From NCBI GenBank assembly GCA_003402285.1, contig QFXG01000031.1:104713-168712 (forward strand): DNA of 64,000 bases. Reading direction: 5' to 3'. Position numbers and translations under genes: made by a program. This document shows positions 18,401 to 28,644 of this stretch, piece after piece. The DNA comes from Candidatus Nitrotoga sp. SPKER (GTDB lineage: Bacteria > Pseudomonadota > Gammaproteobacteria > Burkholderiales > Gallionellaceae). Positions within the stretch are counted from its first letter, which is position 1, and each line of letters starts with the position of its first letter. The notes under the pieces were generated by a model that was given only the letters and a program-made list of their open reading frames with translations, did no database searches and had not been told where the DNA came from.

Positions 18401-19501
18401 CTAAGCTGATTTATCTATTAAATTCACATCCGTCGCCCATTGTGATTTGTATTTTATATTTTGCTGTATCTGTTTCATGGCATCGGTTATCTGATCTCTA
18501 ACGGATCGAGTGTCAGATATGGTAATCGTCCATGTGGCCAACCAGAAATCTTCCTGTTGTGTTTTGAGCACTTTTTCAACGCATTTGGTGACATCTTCCT
18601 CATTTGACAGATCGATTTCTTCTTCAGAATAATTTACGATGAATTCAATCGCATCAACAACAAATTGGTTCATACACGTCAAACCGACCTTGCTCAGCAG
18701 TTTGCAATCTTTCGAAAAAGCATTCCCCCAGTTCTTTTTTATTGCATTCCAGAGGGTCAGAAAAAAGTCTAATAACATATCTTCATCCTCAATGGCTCTC
18801 ATGTTCTTGGATTGAATATATGCGATGGATGATTCGATTGAAGCGGGTATTATCCATCGATTTTCTTCTGCAATATCAGGCAGTGATAACAGCCCCTTGA
18901 ATGGACTTCCTTCAACCTCATTTGCCCAGCCAACATAGCTAACTTGTCGACTCAGGCTTAATCGTGCTGAACGCAGCCGAGTTTCAAGCTCCTGATCAGA
19001 GCAGTTTATGGTGAGGGCTCGAATATGATCTGGAGAAACTTTGGATACTTTATTGTTAATGACAATGAACTGGAATGCTTTTTCGTCAGTGCTGGCCCCG
19101 AGTATTGCAACCACAGGAACGACAGTGTTGGGATTGTATGCATTCATTCCATATAATCGATGCTGCCCATCAATGACCAAAGCTTCAGCAGATTTGGATT
19201 CATCGATCTCTAAGGTATGAAGCCCAGTCACAACATCGTTAGATATCTTGAAAACATCATTGGATAACGCAATAACAATGGCTGTCGGAATAATGTTCCT
19301 TTCATCCTCCACCATAAATTTGGTGATTCCTCTAACTCGGAAATCATTTCTAGCTCGCTGTATTCCATCTTTCCTTTCAGGAGAAAGACTAGGGATAGTT
19401 ACCCAATTCAACAACTCGCCAACGGGCGCGCTAAAAATACACGTTTCAAGCGATTGTTCGCTGTTGCGTTGTTTAAATTTGATACAACAATAATTTTTCA
19501 T
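18401..19501 (-). CDS. DGQHR-domain protein, second DndB-like gene
   Basis: A 366-aa protein with the hallmark DGQHR at 111-115 (VIDGQHRLYG), the signature shared with DndB, and a following stretch FQFIVINNKVSKVSPDHIRAL. ATG 19501 is preferred to the track start at 19522, which would overlap the HNH gene. It is the last gene of the minus-strand dptFGH cluster and is distinctly A+T-richer than dptH. DndB regulates dnd expression in characterised systems; this paralogue could be a second regulator or a partner of the HNH nuclease. It is only distantly similar to the DndB at 28645. Confidence 0.75.
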   Translation of the reverse strand: MKNYCCIKFKQRNSEQSLETCIFSAPVGELLNWVTIPSLSPERKDGIQRARNDFRVRGITKFMVEDERNIIPTAIVIALSNDVFKISNDVVTGLHTLEIDESKSAEALVIDGQHRLYGMNAYNPNTVVPVVAILGASTDEKAFQFIVINNKVSKVSPDHIRALTINCSDQELETRLRSARLSLSRQVSYVGWANEVEGSPFKGLLSLPDIAEENRWIIPASIESSIAYIQSKNMRAIEDEDMLLDFFLTLWNAIKKNWGNAFSKDCKLLSKVGLTCMNQFVVDAIEFIVNYSEEEIDLSNEEDVTKCVEKVLKTQQEDFWLATWTITISDTRSVRDQITDAMKQIQQNIKYKSQWATDVNLIDKSA

Positions 19502-19509
19502 TGGAGAGC

Positions 19510-20346
19510 CTAAATTGTGCAATTAAAAAAATCTACGGCGTCATCTGGATGCTTGTGTTTTATTGACTTCCCCATAGCCCCAACTTTGAGCGCAGCTTCT
19601 TTTAGAGTAATCTGATCATCGCAGGCCCTGCGAAAAATATTCCGTCTATGCATGGCAATCTTCATTTTATACTGAATCCCTTTATTCAAATCCTCAGCGG
19701 TCGGTGATGGACTCAATACAAAAGAATGAACGTGTGCATCTTGCCATAGAAGGGTAGATCCCTTTGCGTGGTTACAAAGAGCGCATGCGGGCAACAGGTT
19801 CTCTGCAGTGCTGTCCCCTCCGAAATTTCTGGGCCAGATATGCTCGTACTGAACCTGGGTGGTTATATCTTCGGTTAACAGCTCAAGCTTACGGTCGCAA
19901 ATATAACAATAAATGGGTTTGTATTTGGGAGTCACTAATAGTTTTGTGCTCGGATTGACCTGCTTCCTGGTGCTTAATGCCGCTGAGAGAGATAGAGAAA
20001 TCAGTTTGTTGATAGCCTCTTTATTCTGACGATCAATGGCAATTTCCATTTGAGTTTGAAGATACCGTTTCATTTTTGGTTGTTGTTGTTCTTGATTGAG
20101 GGAGTAGTCCTCAATTAGATGAACGGCTTTTTTGATAAGACGCGCCATAAGATTAAAACAGTACACACCAATGTAGTATTCGGCCAAATCATCTTGGCGG
20201 TTGCCTATTTGTAAGTGACTTAATTGGTAAACTTGACTCTTCGCTTCAGATGGAATGAACTGTTTCGCTATGTGCTGAAATAAAAATTCACCTTGTGTTG
20301 AGGGGTGAAATCCGAACAAATTTTCGTTAACCTTTATCTTAGGCAT
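19510..20346 (-). CDS. HNH endonuclease linked to the dpt cluster
   Basis: A 278-aa protein starting at ATG 20346, which overlaps the dptH stop by eight bases. The C-terminal half has an HNH/McrA-type core: zinc ligands CYIC (147-150), YEHIWPRNFGG with His169, Asn183 (AENLLPAC) and CALCNHAKG (188-195). The N-terminal 140 residues are helical and unassigned. A sulfur-binding domain of the ScoMcrA kind is not evident. Coupling to dptH suggests it works with the phosphorothioation-dependent restriction module, but this is inference. Confidence 0.75.
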   Translation of the reverse strand: MPKIKVNENLFGFHPSTQGEFLFQHIAKQFIPSEAKSQVYQLSHLQIGNRQDDLAEYYIGVYCFNLMARLIKKAVHLIEDYSLNQEQQQPKMKRYLQTQMEIAIDRQNKEAINKLISLSLSAALSTRKQVNPSTKLLVTPKYKPIYCYICDRKLELLTEDITTQVQYEHIWPRNFGGDSTAENLLPACALCNHAKGSTLLWQDAHVHSFVLSPSPTAEDLNKGIQYKMKIAMHRRNIFRRACDDQITLKEAALKVGAMGKSIKHKHPDDAVDFFNCTI

Positions 20347-23300
20347 GACGTTCTTGTAATTCCCAGAATGCCAAGTCGCGAATCTTCTGGAACTTCTTAT
20401 TGCCATCGATGAAGATGCTGTAGTGTTTTTCCAGTTTGCGGACGCTCTCCATCAAGGTTTCCTGCTCGGACTTATCGTCCGTGTTGAATATGGATTTGAT
20501 GTCGGCGTTCTTTATTTCCGATACCCGATGTATGACCCAGGTCAGAACGTAGCTGGCGTAATTATTCTCGCCCGTTTTGAAGTGGGTGATGTCTTGGGTG
20601 GAAAGAATGATGCCGACACCGTATTCGCGTCCCTCTTTGAGTATCTTGCGCAACGATGAAAAATCCTGCGACATGAAGTTGTCAGCTTCGTCCACGAATA
20701 TCATTTTAGTGATCTGGCGAAAATCTCCCTGGACGGCCGGTTTCCCTTTCTTCTGCATTTGGGAGTAGAATAGATCTAGGGTCAGGGCAACGACGAGGTT
20801 CTGGATCTGGGGCGAGTATCCCGCCAACTCGATGACGGTCACCCTCTCGATGAGATCGTATAGGCTTGACACCTTCGATGGATCGCTCTCGAAAATCTGG
20901 TAACTGGTCAGGCTATCCAATGCCGCATAAAGCGAATCTTCTTCCACCTTCTCTTGGTTTACGAATAGCTCCCAGATGTCTTGGATCGTCGGCGCGGGTC
21001 TGCTCCAGGTCGAGGCGTCGGACCTGCTGATTCCGGCAAGTTCGTAGGCGTCGAGAATCATCTTGCGAAGACGCAACTGCTGCTTTTGCCCAAGATTGAA
21101 TGCGCGTGCCATGGTTTCCGCGAATCCGGTGGCGGTATGAACGGGCAGCATCGGCATGTCACCGTACAGGCTCAGCGGGTTGTAGGGCAATCCGTGCAGT
21201 CGATATTTCTTGGCTCCGGTGGCGTCGATGAAGGCATCATCGACGTAGTCCGACTTGTAATCGAATATGAGCATTCCGATCGGTAGCCCGCCCACGTTGC
21301 AGGATTGGTTGCGAACGAGTTGGGTGATTACCGATTTGGTGAACTGGGTTTTCCCCGTTCCCATCGTCCCGACGATGCCCGTATTGGTGTTCATGAACTT
21401 CGCAGTATTAGTAGGCTCCCAGTAGAGTGGGGTATTTTTTAGCACTTCATGGCCGAACAGCACTTTTAACGGAGTGACGGGTGTCTTTTGCTCGACAACT
21501 ACGGGCGCGACCTTTTCGGTCGTGATGACCTCTGCTGGAGTTGCCGGTTCGGTCTCGGCTTCAGGGGTTTTCGCTGGGATTGATGCGGCATGGGCCGGGC
21601 GCAGACGATGCTGGTCTGGGACGTGGAGGGTTGCCACCAGGGAATCCAGCTCTGTTGTCTTTTTTACGTTGATCAGTGAATCGAGCAATCCGAAGGGCAA
21701 CTCCACCTGCAAAATATTGGCATCGGTCAAGTGGTAATGGGGTTCGAAACAGCTGTCATTCTCGACGTGCGCCACGACGAATCCGGAGGCGTAATCATCA
21801 AGGTCGGCCAACCCGTATTGCCCCCTCAACCACCATTCGCGACGGGACATCAACTCGTTCAGATTGCTGTCGGATAGAACCTGGTAGAGACGCAACTTGT
21901 CGACTTGCATCAAAACTTGGCGGACGAACAGTCCCCGATAGAGTCGCGCCGCCAGCGTTTGGGGGCCAAGAACCTCTTCGGTTAAATAGCGCTTTAACTC
22001 GGTAGCCTGTTTCCCCGCGTAGTTGAAATCTGGCCTGACGCCCGTTTTCACTTCCAGTGGGAGCAGGTAGAGTCTTTCTCCCTTGAAGCCTACGAATAGC
22101 ACATCATCCGAGATGGCACCCCTACGATATCCATGGACGTTGCGCGAGAATTCGCTATCGCTCATTTTGAGACCGACGTTGCCGGAGACCCTGATCATCT
22201 CCGCCACCGACAATGGGATCCAGGTGATGTCGGAATCGCGCAGGATGGAGCTGACGAACTTGTAGGCCCCGATGATGCCGTTCTTCTCCTTGCGCTCTTT
22301 GGGGTTGGCAGTGAGCATTTTGAGCAGCCACTCTCCGTTGAACGCATTGAACTCGGAGAGCAGGTTGTCGCTGCGGAGCAGGCTCTTGAAAAGACCCACC
22401 TGCTTGGTGACGGTGATGGCGTCGTAGCCGGCGGCGCTGGTGTATTGGTCCGAGTAGTGGATAAGAACTACATCCTGTTGGTTGGCGAAAAAGTCGAGCG
22501 TTACCTTGGGGTCGATGATGGTCGTCCACAGCGCACTGTCGTAGGAGCGCTCCATCAGCTCCTTGAACTCGGTTCCGACGGCAAGTCCTATGCCCATCCC
22601 TAGATTGTGTGCGTTGCTCTGCCTTGCGGGTTGGAACAGGGTGCCGATGAGACGGGCCAGTCTCAGTGGCTGGTGCTGGTCGATCTGAACGCCGCGCAAG
22701 CCGAAGGCGGTGAAGTAGGAATTTCCTTTGGTCTCCGATGCTTCGCCAGCGATCAGACCGTCACACAGAACGCCGCTCGCGGCTTCTTCGATATTTACGA
22801 GGCGGCAATCGACGGGGGCATTGTTGGAAAAGAAGGCCAGATGGGCGTAGGCGAGTGGCTCGCCCACCTTCGGTGTCGTGAACTTGCTGTAGGTGAGCCT
22901 GCTGCGGACCAAGTCGATCAGCATGTCCGCATCCGCGCGGATATCTCCGGAGTTTAGTCCCAGCCAGGATTTGAGCTCGTCGTAGGATGCGGTTTCGGCA
23001 AAGCGGTCGAAATCATTGTAGAGCAAGGTGTCGTCGTAGAAATTGACGTGGATGGCGCTGGCCCGTTCCTTGTTCAACTTGAAATGGTCGACCAGACCCA
23101 AAAATAACTCAGCCGCATCTGCCTGATGGATGGCATTAACGATCAATGCGCTACGGGCCGCCGTTTTGAATAACCTGGCATAGGCTTGGGTGAACTCGGC
23201 CAGTTTATCTTTGACCAGGCGTTGGACGTAGCTGTGGCTGGCCTGCTTCTGGGGCACCAGCTCCAGCCAGAACGGGTTCTCCCGGACGGGAACTACATGG

Positions 23301-25372
23301 GAAAAATCGGTCTCGGTGCTGTAGACGAACGGCAATAACCCAGATGCGACCAGCCGCTCGCGGGTGACTACGGGCAGCTCTCCGAACGACCCCGACAGGT
23401 CCACCTCGATGTGGCGAACCAGATCGAGGTGATAGGCTAAAACGAGTGGATGCAACGGCGTGATGCGTTCTTTGCCTTCGAGAAAATATATGCCGATACG
23501 CAAGAGGCGCTTGTGGTCCTGGCTCAATACCTCGTGAAGCGGTATGGCCTGCAACGCAGCTTCGTATGCGTCAACCACGTTCTGGACCAGTCCCCGGTAG
23601 CCGTTGCCCCAAGCCACGAGGCTTGGCAGCGTTTTATGTTGAGTGAGGTAGTTGAATAGGGCCTGGTAGGCGAAGTGCAGGGGTTCGCAGAATACTTGGA
23701 GGTCTGCCAGCGTGATGCTGGTATTGGTCCCGACGAACAGGAGCTGCTCATCCACCAGCCTAGCCTCGGCGATGAGCATTTGCTGGCGGGATCCGACGAC
23801 GCTGATTTCCGAGTTGTCGATGACGATTTTGTTCTTGGCCCTATTGAACTCGGCGTTGTATTCGTCGCTGAAAAGTTTGCCGAAGCGATCCTGATCGAAC
23901 AGAAGCGGAATGGTCACACCTTCTTCGGCTGCCGGTCCCTCTACATTGAGGCAGAGGCTGTGTTGGCCCGATTGCAAAGAGAACTGGATCATTTCGGTCT
24001 GGTTGGCCAGCTGTTCGAAATCTACGAACCCGAATTGCGTGCAATCGACGTGTTCATCTCCTTCATCGAGATGGATGGTCTCGCCTCCATCCGCCTTGAT
24101 CTGAAGATGGTTTTCTTCCATCAACAGGGTCAACCATTCGTGGCGGGGGTCGACCCGGAACCGATTTTTGATTTCCTCCAGATGGAAATGCCCTTGCTCT
24201 ACCATAAGGCAGCGGAACTTGTAGTCTTCGGCCCTGTTATCGCGTTTGAGTTCGACGCTGAAGAAGGTCACCTGCCCATCGAATGGCAGTGTAACGGTTG
24301 CCCGACAACGCTTCCCTCCCGCCCGGCTCACATCGATCTGTGCCGACTTTTCCAGTGCCTTGTTGTGTGAGATCTTGATCTGGCTAGCCTCAAGGTCGCT
24401 GCCGGTAAAGATGAATTTGCTGGCCACCTGTAGTTGACCCACGGGAACCTCTATCAGCAGGCTCAGTTCTTTTTGGCCCGCTTTGGTTTGGCTTTTCGCC
24501 CGTTGATAGAAAGTGCATCCAGCAACATCCACCTCGTCGAGTTCCATCTTCTGTTCTTGGTTGGCACTGGCCTCAACAAGATAGGTTTGATACTCCAGGG
24601 TGCTCCAATCATTGAGTTCGATGAAGTGTTCTCTGATGAATTTTGCGCTGTAATCCTTAAGGACGTTTTCTAATTGATCTGAAAAATGCTCAACGTTAAC
24701 TTCGATTTTCCGTCGGAGGGCGCGGTTCTCCTCCAGGCGTTTCCGGATGGGGGCTACTTGGCCCTTCATATTGAGGATGAATGGATCGTTGAATAAACCC
24801 AGTTCGCCAAATTCTGGTACCCCATCAGTCAGGGTTTTATATAGTGGGGCGAAGCCGAAGACTGTGGCATCTTCTTCAGTGATGATGGCCAACTGGTCTT
24901 TGAGAAGGCAGATCGATAGTTCACGGCCCTCGATCCGCTGGTCTATCAGGATTTCCAGCTCTTTTTCGAGACGCTTCGGATGCCAAATTGCTCCCGCAGT
25001 ACCCACGTCCTTAGCGCTGTTGATCAGGGTATCCAGTAGGCTGTTGTGGATGATGAGCAGGGCGGCTTGAGAGAACTGTTGGCCGCGCCCGGCAACTTTG
25101 TCGCGAAGGAACGAGATGTAGTTCTCGGTGAATCCTTTTTCACCATGCAGGACGGGGATGAGATAGACCTCGTTGCAAAGCACGTAGGGCAGATGAACGC
25201 CGCCGATATCGATGGTTTGTCCATTGGCCAACGCTAGAAATGCCTGATGTAGATGGAGCGCGTTGTTCGCATCGGGCGATTTGAATTGATAGCGGAACCC
25301 CGAGCGAATGTCCGGAGTTACCCATTCGATGAAACGTCCGGCTAGGTAGTTCTCATACGGTCTTGCGGACAT
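20339..25372 (-). CDS. dptH: Phosphorothioation-dependent restriction ATPase DptH (DndH)
   Basis: A ~1677-aa protein, the size of DptH. The C-terminal third is a HerA/FtsK-like motor with P-loop GTMGTGKT (about 1335-1342), Walker B MIFVDEAD (about 1557-1564) and ILSTQD. The long N-terminal region has no motif I can name. The track starts at GTG 25393, but ATG 25372 has a GGAG nine bases upstream and is preferred; it overlaps dptG by 20 bases. With DptF and DptG it restricts DNA lacking phosphorothioates. An acidic/Thr-Pro linker occurs near residue 1270. Confidence 0.9.
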   Translation of the reverse strand: MSARPYENYLAGRFIEWVTPDIRSGFRYQFKSPDANNALHLHQAFLALANGQTIDIGGVHLPYVLCNEVYLIPVLHGEKGFTENYISFLRDKVAGRGQQFSQAALLIIHNSLLDTLINSAKDVGTAGAIWHPKRLEKELEILIDQRIEGRELSICLLKDQLAIITEEDATVFGFAPLYKTLTDGVPEFGELGLFNDPFILNMKGQVAPIRKRLEENRALRRKIEVNVEHFSDQLENVLKDYSAKFIREHFIELNDWSTLEYQTYLVEASANQEQKMELDEVDVAGCTFYQRAKSQTKAGQKELSLLIEVPVGQLQVASKFIFTGSDLEASQIKISHNKALEKSAQIDVSRAGGKRCRATVTLPFDGQVTFFSVELKRDNRAEDYKFRCLMVEQGHFHLEEIKNRFRVDPRHEWLTLLMEENHLQIKADGGETIHLDEGDEHVDCTQFGFVDFEQLANQTEMIQFSLQSGQHSLCLNVEGPAAEEGVTIPLLFDQDRFGKLFSDEYNAEFNRAKNKIVIDNSEISVVGSRQQMLIAEARLVDEQLLFVGTNTSITLADLQVFCEPLHFAYQALFNYLTQHKTLPSLVAWGNGYRGLVQNVVDAYEAALQAIPLHEVLSQDHKRLLRIGIYFLEGKERITPLHPLVLAYHLDLVRHIEVDLSGSFGELPVVTRERLVASGLLPFVYSTETDFSHVVPVRENPFWLELVPQKQASHSYVQRLVKDKLAEFTQAYARLFKTAARSALIVNAIHQADAAELFLGLVDHFKLNKERASAIHVNFYDDTLLYNDFDRFAETASYDELKSWLGLNSGDIRADADMLIDLVRSRLTYSKFTTPKVGEPLAYAHLAFFSNNAPVDCRLVNIEEAASGVLCDGLIAGEASETKGNSYFTAFGLRGVQIDQHQPLRLARLIGTLFQPARQSNAHNLGMGIGLAVGTEFKELMERSYDSALWTTIIDPKVTLDFFANQQDVVLIHYSDQYTSAAGYDAITVTKQVGLFKSLLRSDNLLSEFNAFNGEWLLKMLTANPKERKEKNGIIGAYKFVSSILRDSDITWIPLSVAEMIRVSGNVGLKMSDSEFSRNVHGYRRGAISDDVLFVGFKGERLYLLPLEVKTGVRPDFNYAGKQATELKRYLTEEVLGPQTLAARLYRGLFVRQVLMQVDKLRLYQVLSDSNLNELMSRREWWLRGQYGLADLDDYASGFVVAHVENDSCFEPHYHLTDANILQVELPFGLLDSLINVKKTTELDSLVATLHVPDQHRLRPAHAASIPAKTPEAETEPATPAEVITTEKVAPVVVEQKTPVTPLKVLFGHEVLKNTPLYWEPTNTAKFMNTNTGIVGTMGTGKTQFTKSVITQLVRNQSCNVGGLPIGMLIFDYKSDYVDDAFIDATGAKKYRLHGLPYNPLSLYGDMPMLPVHTATGFAETMARAFNLGQKQQLRLRKMILDAYELAGISRSDASTWSRPAPTIQDIWELFVNQEKVEEDSLYAALDSLTSYQIFESDPSKVSSLYDLIERVTVIELAGYSPQIQNLVVALTLDLFYSQMQKKGKPAVQGDFRQITKMIFVDEADNFMSQDFSSLRKILKEGREYGVGIILSTQDITHFKTGENNYASYVLTWVIHRVSEIKNADIKSIFNTDDKSEQETLMESVRKLEKHYSIFIDGNKKFQKIRDLAFWELQERHA

Positions 25373-26663
25373 ATACGGCATCTCCACTGTCACTCATTCT
25401 TTCAACGTTGCCCATGCGTTCGTAGAAGCCGACCAGAACCTGCTGGGTCTGGCCGTCCAAATAGAACCCTCTCCGGCGGAACTCGTCCATTAGTTCGTGA
25501 AGGCGTAGCTTTTCGTTCATACCTATAGCAAGATTGGTGAGAAGCAGAAGCTGGTCCTGGTTGAGCACCAGCACGCGTCCAGCCCTTCCACGGGTTTGAA
25601 TGAAGTCTCCGCAGATCTGCTTTTCGAGTTCCTTGGTGTATTTTTCGTTGATCTCGCTACGCGTCGTCTTGTTCACCTTGAACTGCTCGATGGCGAGACC
25701 GATCAACTGGTCGAATGCGGCCTCGACGGTTCCCGCCCCTCCGCGGCTTGGAAGCTCCCTGACTTTTGCGAAAGCGTCGAGATACCCGTTCAAGACCTTT
25801 AGGATGCCGTCCTGGTCGGGATGGTCGGCGCAGTCCTTGAATACCTGCCACAGTGGGCGTTTGAGTTCTTTGCGCTGTATGGCTTCCAGGGCGGAAAGCA
25901 TAGGAAACAACCATTCGCTGGTGTTGGCGAACAGCCTGTAACCGCGATGAACGTTGATGCGTTCGGTGCTGGCCTTCTCCACATCCAGAATGAAATATAG
26001 CGGTTTGCTGACGGGCTCCCCATCCTTCCATGCGGCGATATTCAAAGCCATTTGGGAGCAATAGCTGAATGCGTAGAGCCTGAGGGTGTTGGTCAGTTCC
26101 TGGAGTAGATACTTGGGATGTGCGGCCAGGAAGTTGATGTCATCCTGGAATGCTTTGGCAATATACGGAAGATACGGCTTTTCGCTCGCGTCGTGACCGG
26201 TGTCGTCGGTCAGTTTTTGTTGCAGGACGTGGAGCATCTGCCGTTCGACGAAATTGAGCTGATCGTTCACGTCGTTGAGCGGGTCAGCATTCCCCGTCAA
26301 GCCGAAGAACAGGTCCCCCATGCGCACGTTCGATGCCCCCAATTCGGCCTTGCCCGAGCCCTTGCGTTGAGCCTTGAACAGCAGAAAAATGGGGGATATG
26401 TTGAATACGGCCTTCGTTGAAAAATACATGCGGTCCAGCACGTCCCAGAAGGATGGCTGGTCCAGTCTGACGAGGAACTGTGTGCGGCAGTCCTCGCGGA
26501 ATTGGTCGAAGTCGTATTGCTTGATCTGCTTTTTCATCGCATGACCCAGCACCATCCCGGTGATGATGTCCCATTCGAAATCGTTTCCCTTGTTGCGGAT
26601 GGGAAGGTAGCTGGTGAGCTTGTTTTTGTCGGACGGGGCGAGGTCTTCGGGGATTGGGAACAT
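25353..26663 (-). CDS. dptG: Phosphorothioation-dependent restriction protein DptG (DndG)
   Basis: A 436-aa protein placed between dptF (one-base gap) and dptH (overlapping), the usual dptFGH order. I see no classical catalytic motif, as expected: DptG is defined mainly by size, context and family similarity. It is required with DptF and DptH for restriction of unmodified DNA. ATG 26663 directly follows the dptF TAG, implying coupled translation. Confidence 0.85.
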   Translation of the reverse strand: MFPIPEDLAPSDKNKLTSYLPIRNKGNDFEWDIITGMVLGHAMKKQIKQYDFDQFREDCRTQFLVRLDQPSFWDVLDRMYFSTKAVFNISPIFLLFKAQRKGSGKAELGASNVRMGDLFFGLTGNADPLNDVNDQLNFVERQMLHVLQQKLTDDTGHDASEKPYLPYIAKAFQDDINFLAAHPKYLLQELTNTLRLYAFSYCSQMALNIAAWKDGEPVSKPLYFILDVEKASTERINVHRGYRLFANTSEWLFPMLSALEAIQRKELKRPLWQVFKDCADHPDQDGILKVLNGYLDAFAKVRELPSRGGAGTVEAAFDQLIGLAIEQFKVNKTTRSEINEKYTKELEKQICGDFIQTRGRAGRVLVLNQDQLLLLTNLAIGMNEKLRLHELMDEFRRRGFYLDGQTQQVLVGFYERMGNVERMSDSGDAVYVRKTV

Positions 26664-26664
26664 T

Positions 26665-28281
26665 CTAGGTCACCCCGCTGATTTCTATCATGTCATCATC
26701 CTGCTGGGCGGTGTAGCAATGGCCGTTTTCGTAGAACCGCAGGATGTTGCTCTGCTTTGCCACTTCCCTGACTTGCTCGATAATCTCGTCCAGCAGCACG
26801 ACGGCATTCTTGTCATATTTGTTGGGCCGATAGCCCCGGTTGAGCTTGGAGATGAGTTCGAAAAGATTCAGGTTGATGGCGATGGGCTCCAGAACTTTAT
26901 CTGATACTTTCAAGCTGGCCCAGAAACGGGAGACCGATGGGCTGGTCTTTTTCTGGATGGATGCGAAATCGGCCTTCACGTCGATCGGTGCTGCCAGTTG
27001 GAGCGTTCCGGATTTTCCGAGAAAAACCTCCCCCTTCTGTAACCAAGGCGCATTACGGTTCGCGTAACGATAGATGGCACTGATGAGTTCGTTACCGTAG
27101 AAGGAGCGCAATGCCAGCTTGGTTTCGTTGCTGTCATCGTAATGCGCATGGAGCAGCCAGACCTTGGCATATTCGTTGAGCAAGGTTTCCTCGAAGTCAC
27201 CTTGAAACTGGTGGTGAAAATCGTTGCCGATGGAGAGGTCGCGCAGCAGATAGAACAGCCTGACCAGGGTCGCGGCACTTCCATCTGTCACTTCTTTAAC
27301 CTCGCCGTAGAGTCCCTTTTCTTGAAGGCTCTCAATGAAGGCGGCAAGTTCGGGGTTGGGAAGTCCCAGCTCGTAGCGCAACACGAACTGGTCGAGGGCC
27401 TGGGTATGCAAAAGGGCGGGGTCGAAATCTCCCATCCGCTGTATCAGCTCGTTGTCGCTTCCGCCGAACAGGTTGTCGGGCAGGTAGCCATTTCCGAGCA
27501 ATAACTGGTAGATGAAATCCAGCAGGGCCCGCGCGGTGATGAACTGGTCTTTTATCAGGCGGACTTTAAACAGGTTGGTGATGATGGCATCCTGCACGCA
27601 GTCTAACCCTAACAGCTTGTAGTTCGCCAGCAGTGCGGGATCGCGTCGTTCGCCATCATCCTTCAGGCTTAATGCGTAGAACGGATTTTCGTTGCTGGGT
27701 TCGGTGAGGCGTTGGATAAGCTGTTTGGCAAACTTGGAATGGGTGGAGGTGGAATCGGTGTTGAACTGGAATTTTGGGTAATTCTCGAAATCGAAGAAGT
27801 GGTAATTCGACTTTGCCGCCCCACCGCTTAGAAACTTATCGATAGCGTCCTTGATTGGTGAATGCCGCGCTGCCCCTTCTTTGCCATAATTGGCCAGCAT
27901 TCCGATATTGATGCCGACGACCAATGCTCTGCTATCGGTTTGGCTGGCATCGAAAAGCTGGTCCAGCGCATCAATGGCCGATTGGTAGGGGGAGAAGCTG
28001 TGGGTGCCGTCGAGGTGGAACCGGATGCTGCTTCGGTATTGTTCCTGGCATCTGGCGAGGATTTCCGATTTTCCGTCACCGCTGCTTCCGCACAGAAAAA
28101 TGATGTTCCCGCAACCGATGGTGGATAGCGCATTTCGGAAGTCGCGCTCGATGTCTTGTTCGATGTAGAGCCATTCTTTGGCATCATCCAATGGTTCGTG
28201 CGGTTTTTCGCTCAAGGTCTTTACGGAGAACGGCGACGCCTTGGAAAGGACGGACAGCGCATCTCGTAAGGTTAGATCCAT
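26665..28281 (-). CDS. dptF: Phosphorothioation-dependent restriction ATPase DptF (DndF)
   Basis: A 538-aa protein with P-loop GSSGDGKS (65-72) after IIFLC, as in DptF. The track frame runs 84 codons further upstream, but ATG 28281 (MDLTLRDALSVL) gives the family length and is preceded by a GGGA-type ribosome site. First gene of the minus-strand restriction operon, divergent from dndB. With DptG and DptH it attacks DNA lacking phosphorothioate marks. Confidence 0.88.
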   Translation of the reverse strand: MDLTLRDALSVLSKASPFSVKTLSEKPHEPLDDAKEWLYIEQDIERDFRNALSTIGCGNIIFLCGSSGDGKSEILARCQEQYRSSIRFHLDGTHSFSPYQSAIDALDQLFDASQTDSRALVVGINIGMLANYGKEGAARHSPIKDAIDKFLSGGAAKSNYHFFDFENYPKFQFNTDSTSTHSKFAKQLIQRLTEPSNENPFYALSLKDDGERRDPALLANYKLLGLDCVQDAIITNLFKVRLIKDQFITARALLDFIYQLLLGNGYLPDNLFGGSDNELIQRMGDFDPALLHTQALDQFVLRYELGLPNPELAAFIESLQEKGLYGEVKEVTDGSAATLVRLFYLLRDLSIGNDFHHQFQGDFEETLLNEYAKVWLLHAHYDDSNETKLALRSFYGNELISAIYRYANRNAPWLQKGEVFLGKSGTLQLAAPIDVKADFASIQKKTSPSVSRFWASLKVSDKVLEPIAINLNLFELISKLNRGYRPNKYDKNAVVLLDEIIEQVREVAKQSNILRFYENGHCYTAQQDDDMIEISGVT

Positions 28282-28644
28282 TTGAATCCCATAGTTATCT
28301 GGCGAAACGGTTGTTTGTTGCGGAGGGAGCCGTCGAGTCGCAGGCGAAGCGCAAAATGGGAAAACCGTCAGGAACTGAAGGTGACCATGATTATCTCGCT
28401 CTACCGGCCCACGCAGAACTTGCTTTGCAAGAAGGACACCCATCCTTTTTCGTGCGCGTTTTTTCGACCAAAAAGTTGCCGAATACGCGAGTCTATCACG
28501 CTGCAACGCCAATAAAGACGGGATGCTTCCCATTTTTACGCCTATGGGAAAAATGCGGTCGATTACGTAAAATTATCCGCAAAGTATGTATTAAAATGCG
28601 GTCTGTACGTTATAATGAGGCTCGTCACACATACAGGTAGGATT
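28282..28644. promoter_or_regulatory. Divergent dptF/dndB control region
   Basis: A 363-bp region between the restriction and modification operons. AAAATGCGGTC-N2/3-TACGT occurs twice as a direct repeat (28550-28570 and 28593-28610). A perfect -10 TATAAT (28611-28616) follows the second copy, with no good -35. A 7-bp inverted repeat TTCCCAT-N10-ATGGGAA (28527-28550) abuts the first copy. This reads as a regulated dndB promoter. DndB-type autoregulation is known in Salmonella; the sites here are candidates only. A 149-codon plus-strand frame crossing the region is not convincing. Confidence 0.6.

Noticed and set aside
28191-28640. 149-codon plus-strand ORF across the dptF/dndB control region
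   Set aside because: It overlaps dptF antisense and the dndB promoter repeats, and the translation is basic and low in family character.
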